Shown here: in pieces, positions 6,663 through 6,934 of the stretch
Numbering within the stretch: position 1 is the first letter of the stretch
Layout of the letters: the number at the start of each line of letters is the position of its first letter
NCBI GenBank assembly: GCA_937868145.1
Contig: CALMMH010000514.1
Location: forward strand, 1-6,934
DNA length: 6,934 bases
Direction: 5' to 3'
DNA from: an uncultured Phycisphaerales bacterium
Lineage (GTDB): Bacteria > Planctomycetota > Phycisphaerae > Sedimentisphaerales > Anaerobacaceae
The notes under the pieces: model-generated
What the model saw: only the letters and a program-made list of their open reading frames with translations
What the model was told of the DNA's origin: nothing
Databases searched by the model: none
Made by a program: the position numbers and the translations under genes

Positions 6663-6934
6663 CGGATTCCGCTGAAAAACTCCGGGCTTTGTTGCGGATT
6701 GTACTTGTCGTGTATAGCGGGATCGTATAGACTCTTGGGGTAAGACAATGGACTGTCCTGGAGGCCCCATGAGTGTTTCCCGTCGCGACCCGCAGAGGAG
6801 TTTTTTCGATGTCTCGTTTCTGGCCGAGAACCTCTTTGACGGCACGGACCCCTACAGCCTGTTCCGCCGCGACATTCTTCCGGCATTGCAGGCCAAGCGG
6901 AGCGAACTGGAGGCGATGTACTGTCTGGACAACG
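6663..6934 (+). mobile_element. Left part of a probable IS1182-like insertion sequence (right end outside window)
   Basis: The start is set at CGGATTCCGCTGAAAAACTC (6663-6682) because GCTGAAAAAC close to the end is, from memory, a common feature of IS1182-type terminal repeats, and it lies about 105 bases before the transposase start. The other end is not in the window, so the terminal repeat and any target duplication cannot be confirmed. The transposase supports the element itself; the exact left boundary is a guess. Confidence 0.4.
6769..6934 (+). CDS. IS1182-like transposase, N-terminal 55 residues (truncated by window edge)
   Basis: The frame encodes 55 residues starting MSVSRRDPQRSFFDVSF and running to EAMYCLDN at the window edge, with no stop. 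A start with PQR-(G/S)FFD, then a SFLAENLF segment, a hydrophobic and basic helix (YSLFRRDILPALQ) and a YCxDNG-like point is the N-terminal pattern of IS1182-family DDE transposases. In these, GRPxxxP and an LLQ helix usually follow next. The catalytic DDE domain lies outside the window, so activity cannot be judged. GGAGG lies 4 bases before the ATG at 6769. An in-frame ATG at 6748, preceded by GGGG, would add 7 residues. The frame is closed upstream by TAG at 6715-6717. It is divergent from the large secreted gene. Confidence 0.75.
   Translation, partial: MSVSRRDPQRSFFDVSFLAENLFDGTDPYSLFRRDILPALQAKRSELEAMYCLDN

Noticed and set aside
6687..6732. Transposase promoter around TTGCGG/TATAGC or TTGTCG/TATAGA
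   Set aside because: Spacings are 15 bases in both cases and the -35 matches are poor, so neither is convincing.
6801..6806. T6 run in the transposase as a programmed frameshift site
   Set aside because: It simply encodes the conserved Phe-Phe in the expected frame, and the downstream sequence continues in that frame.

Overview
The window is GC-rich and looks like a piece of a planctomycete chromosome, most likely a Phycisphaerae or Sedimentisphaerales relative. This placement is an inference from gene content. The main clue is a very large secreted protein built from Ig-like domains, InlB-type B-repeats and a C-terminal beta-helix ending in a choice-of-anchor-Q-like motif. The partial transposase and the beta-helix proteins also fit such genomes. 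No rRNA, tRNA, CRISPR array or other phylogenetic marker was seen.

Layout: bases 1-135 are the 3' end of an unidentified plus-strand gene. It converges on a three-gene block on the minus strand. Read in the direction of transcription, the block is (i) 6157-2948, a 1069-residue secreted modular protein; (ii) 2890-1691, a 399-residue cytoplasmic PP-loop ATPase with a QueC-like four-cysteine zinc site; and (iii) 1539-205, a 444-residue secreted right-handed beta-helix protein. Genes (i) and (ii) are 57 bases apart with no obvious terminator between them and may be co-transcribed. Gene (iii) has its own candidate promoter with a perfect TATAAT, and an inverted repeat lies in the promoter spacer. 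Upstream of (i) is about 600 bases without a firm gene. It holds a candidate promoter, a leader of about 160 nucleotides with a small hairpin, and a doubtful 49-residue hydrophobic ORF. From about 6663 to the right edge there is a probable insertion sequence, with the first 55 codons of an IS1182-like transposase on the plus strand.

How the genes fit together: two exported beta-helix proteins flank a cytoplasmic QueC-like enzyme. Beta-helix folds commonly bind or cleave polysaccharides. PP-loop proteins with this cysteine pattern are, to my recollection, often found in surface-glycan loci. A cell-surface or glycan-related role is therefore a reasonable but unproven guess. I see no complete, clearly new multi-gene system. 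The QueC-like protein and its context are the part most worth following up.
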